Assembly (NCBI GenBank): GCA_022820025.1
Contig: JAJEGF010000015.1
Span: 94,230 to 158,229 of the forward strand
Length of the DNA: 64,000 nt
Source of the DNA: Chloroflexota bacterium
Lineage (GTDB): Bacteria > Chloroflexota > UBA11872
Direction: 5' to 3'
The notes beneath the pieces were generated by a model, which was not told the origin of the DNA, did no database searches, and saw only the letters and a list, made by a program, of their open reading frames with translations. Every line of letters starts with the position of its first letter. Within the stretch, counting starts at the first letter, position 1. Positions 62,943-64,000 of this stretch are shown here, one piece after another. Both the position numbers and the translations under genes were made by a program.

Positions 62943-64000
62943 ATGAAGCTGCGGGACGTCAATACGACCGACATTGGCAGCGCTATTCGGGCCGGCTGCC
63001 GGACGATGGCCAGCGTGTTCAATGCGGACGACAACGACGTTCCGTTCTTCGGATCGCAGGTCTGGCCGGACCCGCACCTGGCCTTCAGTTCGGTCCACGA
63101 CGAATCGCACGTGCCCGGCCGCCACCTCAACGCGCTGCTGACCGCGGAGTCCCTGGGATTCTCAATCGACGAGGAGGCGGTCGAGAAGCACGCCCGCGCC
63201 GCGTTCTTTTCGTACGGCGGACCGATTCCCCTGCCGCTGAACCGCGAGCGGATCGACGGCCCGCTGGAGAACTTTCGGCCCCACAATGTGCGCGAGGGGT
63301 TCCACGCCCTCTATGCGCTGGCTCGATTTCGGGATTCGCCGCGGGCGCGAGAAGTAGCAGAGGCAAGCATCGACGCCATCAACCGGCTCTGGGATCCCGA
63401 TCGCGGCTGGGCCGAGAGACAGATTGCGGAGAGGTACAACGTCAATTTCCACCACCAGGGCACGTTCATCACGGGCCTCGGCCGCGCCATCGGACCGCTG
63501 GTCAAGTACTACCGGGCGACGGGGTACGGACCGGCGCTGGAGCTGGCCATCCTTCTGAAAGAGAAGGCCGTCGAGGAGTACTTCCTCGCGGACGGCAGCT
63601 ACGACACGGACCGCTTCGGCGACCACACGCACTCGACCACGTGCGTGATGTCGTCGCTGGCGCAGCTAGCCGATTTGCTCAGCGACGCACCGCTGATGGC
63701 TCGTGTCCGTGCCTTTTACTCCAGCGGCCTATGGGAGATCCGGGACCAGCTTGGCTGGGTGATTGAGAGCAGCGCGCCGGACGCGCCACCCGACCGGGGC
63801 GAGGCCAACAACACCGGCGACATCCTGGAGACCGCCGTGATCCTGGGTCGCTGGGGCTACACCGAGGCCTACGACGACGCCGAGCGCATCCTGCGCGGCC
63901 ACCTGCTGCCAAGCCAGTTGCGCGATATCTCGTGGATCGACGAGCCGGCCAATCCAGGCGGCGAGGACGGAAGACGCGACGTGGCTAGGCGGCATTGGGG
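62943..64000 (+). CDS. unrecognised large protein, cut by right edge
   Basis: An open frame from the ATG at 62943 runs 352 codons to the end of the window without a stop. It contains many aromatic, helix-like segments (HVPGRHLNALLTAESLGF, NVREGFHALYALARF, VNFHHQGTFITGLGRAIG, NNTGDILETAVILGRWGYTEAYDDAERIL). The regular helix pairs suggest an alpha/alpha toroid, as in six-hairpin glycosidases and terpenoid cyclases. I do not recognise the family. Codon use is like its neighbours. TATACT at 62905-62910 may be its -10 box. The divergent sialidase hints at a carbohydrate role. Confidence 0.65.
   Translation, partial: MKLRDVNTTDIGSAIRAGCRTMASVFNADDNDVPFFGSQVWPDPHLAFSSVHDESHVPGRHLNALLTAESLGFSIDEEAVEKHARAAFFSYGGPIPLPLNRERIDGPLENFRPHNVREGFHALYALARFRDSPRAREVAEASIDAINRLWDPDRGWAERQIAERYNVNFHHQGTFITGLGRAIGPLVKYYRATGYGPALELAILLKEKAVEEYFLADGSYDTDRFGDHTHSTTCVMSSLAQLADLLSDAPLMARVRAFYSSGLWEIRDQLGWVIESSAPDAPPDRGEANNTGDILETAVILGRWGYTEAYDDAERILRGHLLPSQLRDISWIDEPANPGGEDGRRDVARRHW

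Noticed and set aside
61895..63766. 623-codon plus-strand frame
   Set aside because: Antisense to the sialidase and out of frame with the right-edge gene, which carries the coherent protein.

Overview
The window is about 64 kb of GC-rich bacterial chromosome, mostly densely coded, with Shine-Dalgarno starts and many 4-base stop/start overlaps. The gene content suggests an aerobic, probably marine or sponge-associated member of Chloroflexota (SAR202/Dehalococcoidia-like or a neighbouring class). It combines short-chain dehydrogenases, HpcH/HpaI aldolases, an enolase-superfamily enzyme, a sulfatase, a sialidase, Gfo/Idh/MocA oxidoreductases and a DmdA-like/dimethylglycine-dehydrogenase-like pair with Mn and Cu handling genes. 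The phylum is an inference; there is no rRNA, and four tRNAs are the only certain RNA genes.

Layout. 1-3.2 kb: ferritin (cut by the left edge), copA and csoR with a readable CsoR operator. 3.3-10.4 kb: aldo/keto reductase, Gfo/Idh/MocA oxidoreductase, two tandem-duplicated branched-chain-type binding lipoproteins, SMP-30 lactonase, LarE, JAMM peptidase. 10.6-13.7 kb: MFS exporter and groEL with promoter and terminator. 13.9-18.8 kb: manganese/zinc-type ABC importer (lipoprotein, ATPase, two permeases with fused winged-helix tails) converging on a DtxR/MntR regulator. 18.8-24.4 kb: copper-related envelope cluster, including a CopC-CopD-cytochrome c fusion. 24.6-30.1 kb: methyltransferase, possible structured RNA, iron-type alcohol dehydrogenase, Gfo/Idh/MocA, three VOC proteins and a TacAT-like toxin-antitoxin pair. 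30.4-38.9 kb: core metabolism (inositol-phosphatase family, Kbl/BioF, pheA, pyrF, moeA) and tRNA genes for Leu, Trp, Asn and Val. 39-45.6 kb: DmdA-like demethylase, dimethylglycine/sarcosine dehydrogenase-like flavoprotein, nucleoside hydrolase, enolase-superfamily enzyme. 45.6-47.9 kb: an AT-richer island of unrecognised small membrane and basic proteins, related to each other. 47.9-53 kb: HpcH aldolase, O-methyltransferase, mmsA, DSD1-type PLP enzyme, SDR. 53-62 kb: repeat-rich stretch with two 21-bp tandem arrays, a MITE-like intergenic repeat family, VapBC-like, RelE and Phd modules, a second SDR/aldolase pair, sulfatase and MDR reductase. 61.7-64 kb: sialidase and a large unrecognised gene cut by the right edge.

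How it fits together. Metal balance is a strong theme: CsoR-CopA exports Cu(I), an envelope CopC/CopD/cytochrome system handles periplasmic copper, a DtxR-type regulator probably controls Mn/Zn uptake, and ferritin stores iron. The metabolic genes look like a scavenging lifestyle on methylated amines, organosulfur compounds, sugar acids, sialylated or sulfated glycans and short branched acyl compounds. The most unusual sequence is non-coding or orphan: the 45.6-47.9 kb island, the 53.4-53.9 kb repeat arrays, the dispersed hairpin repeats at 56.7-61.4 kb, and the three-way-junction RNA candidate near 25.4 kb.
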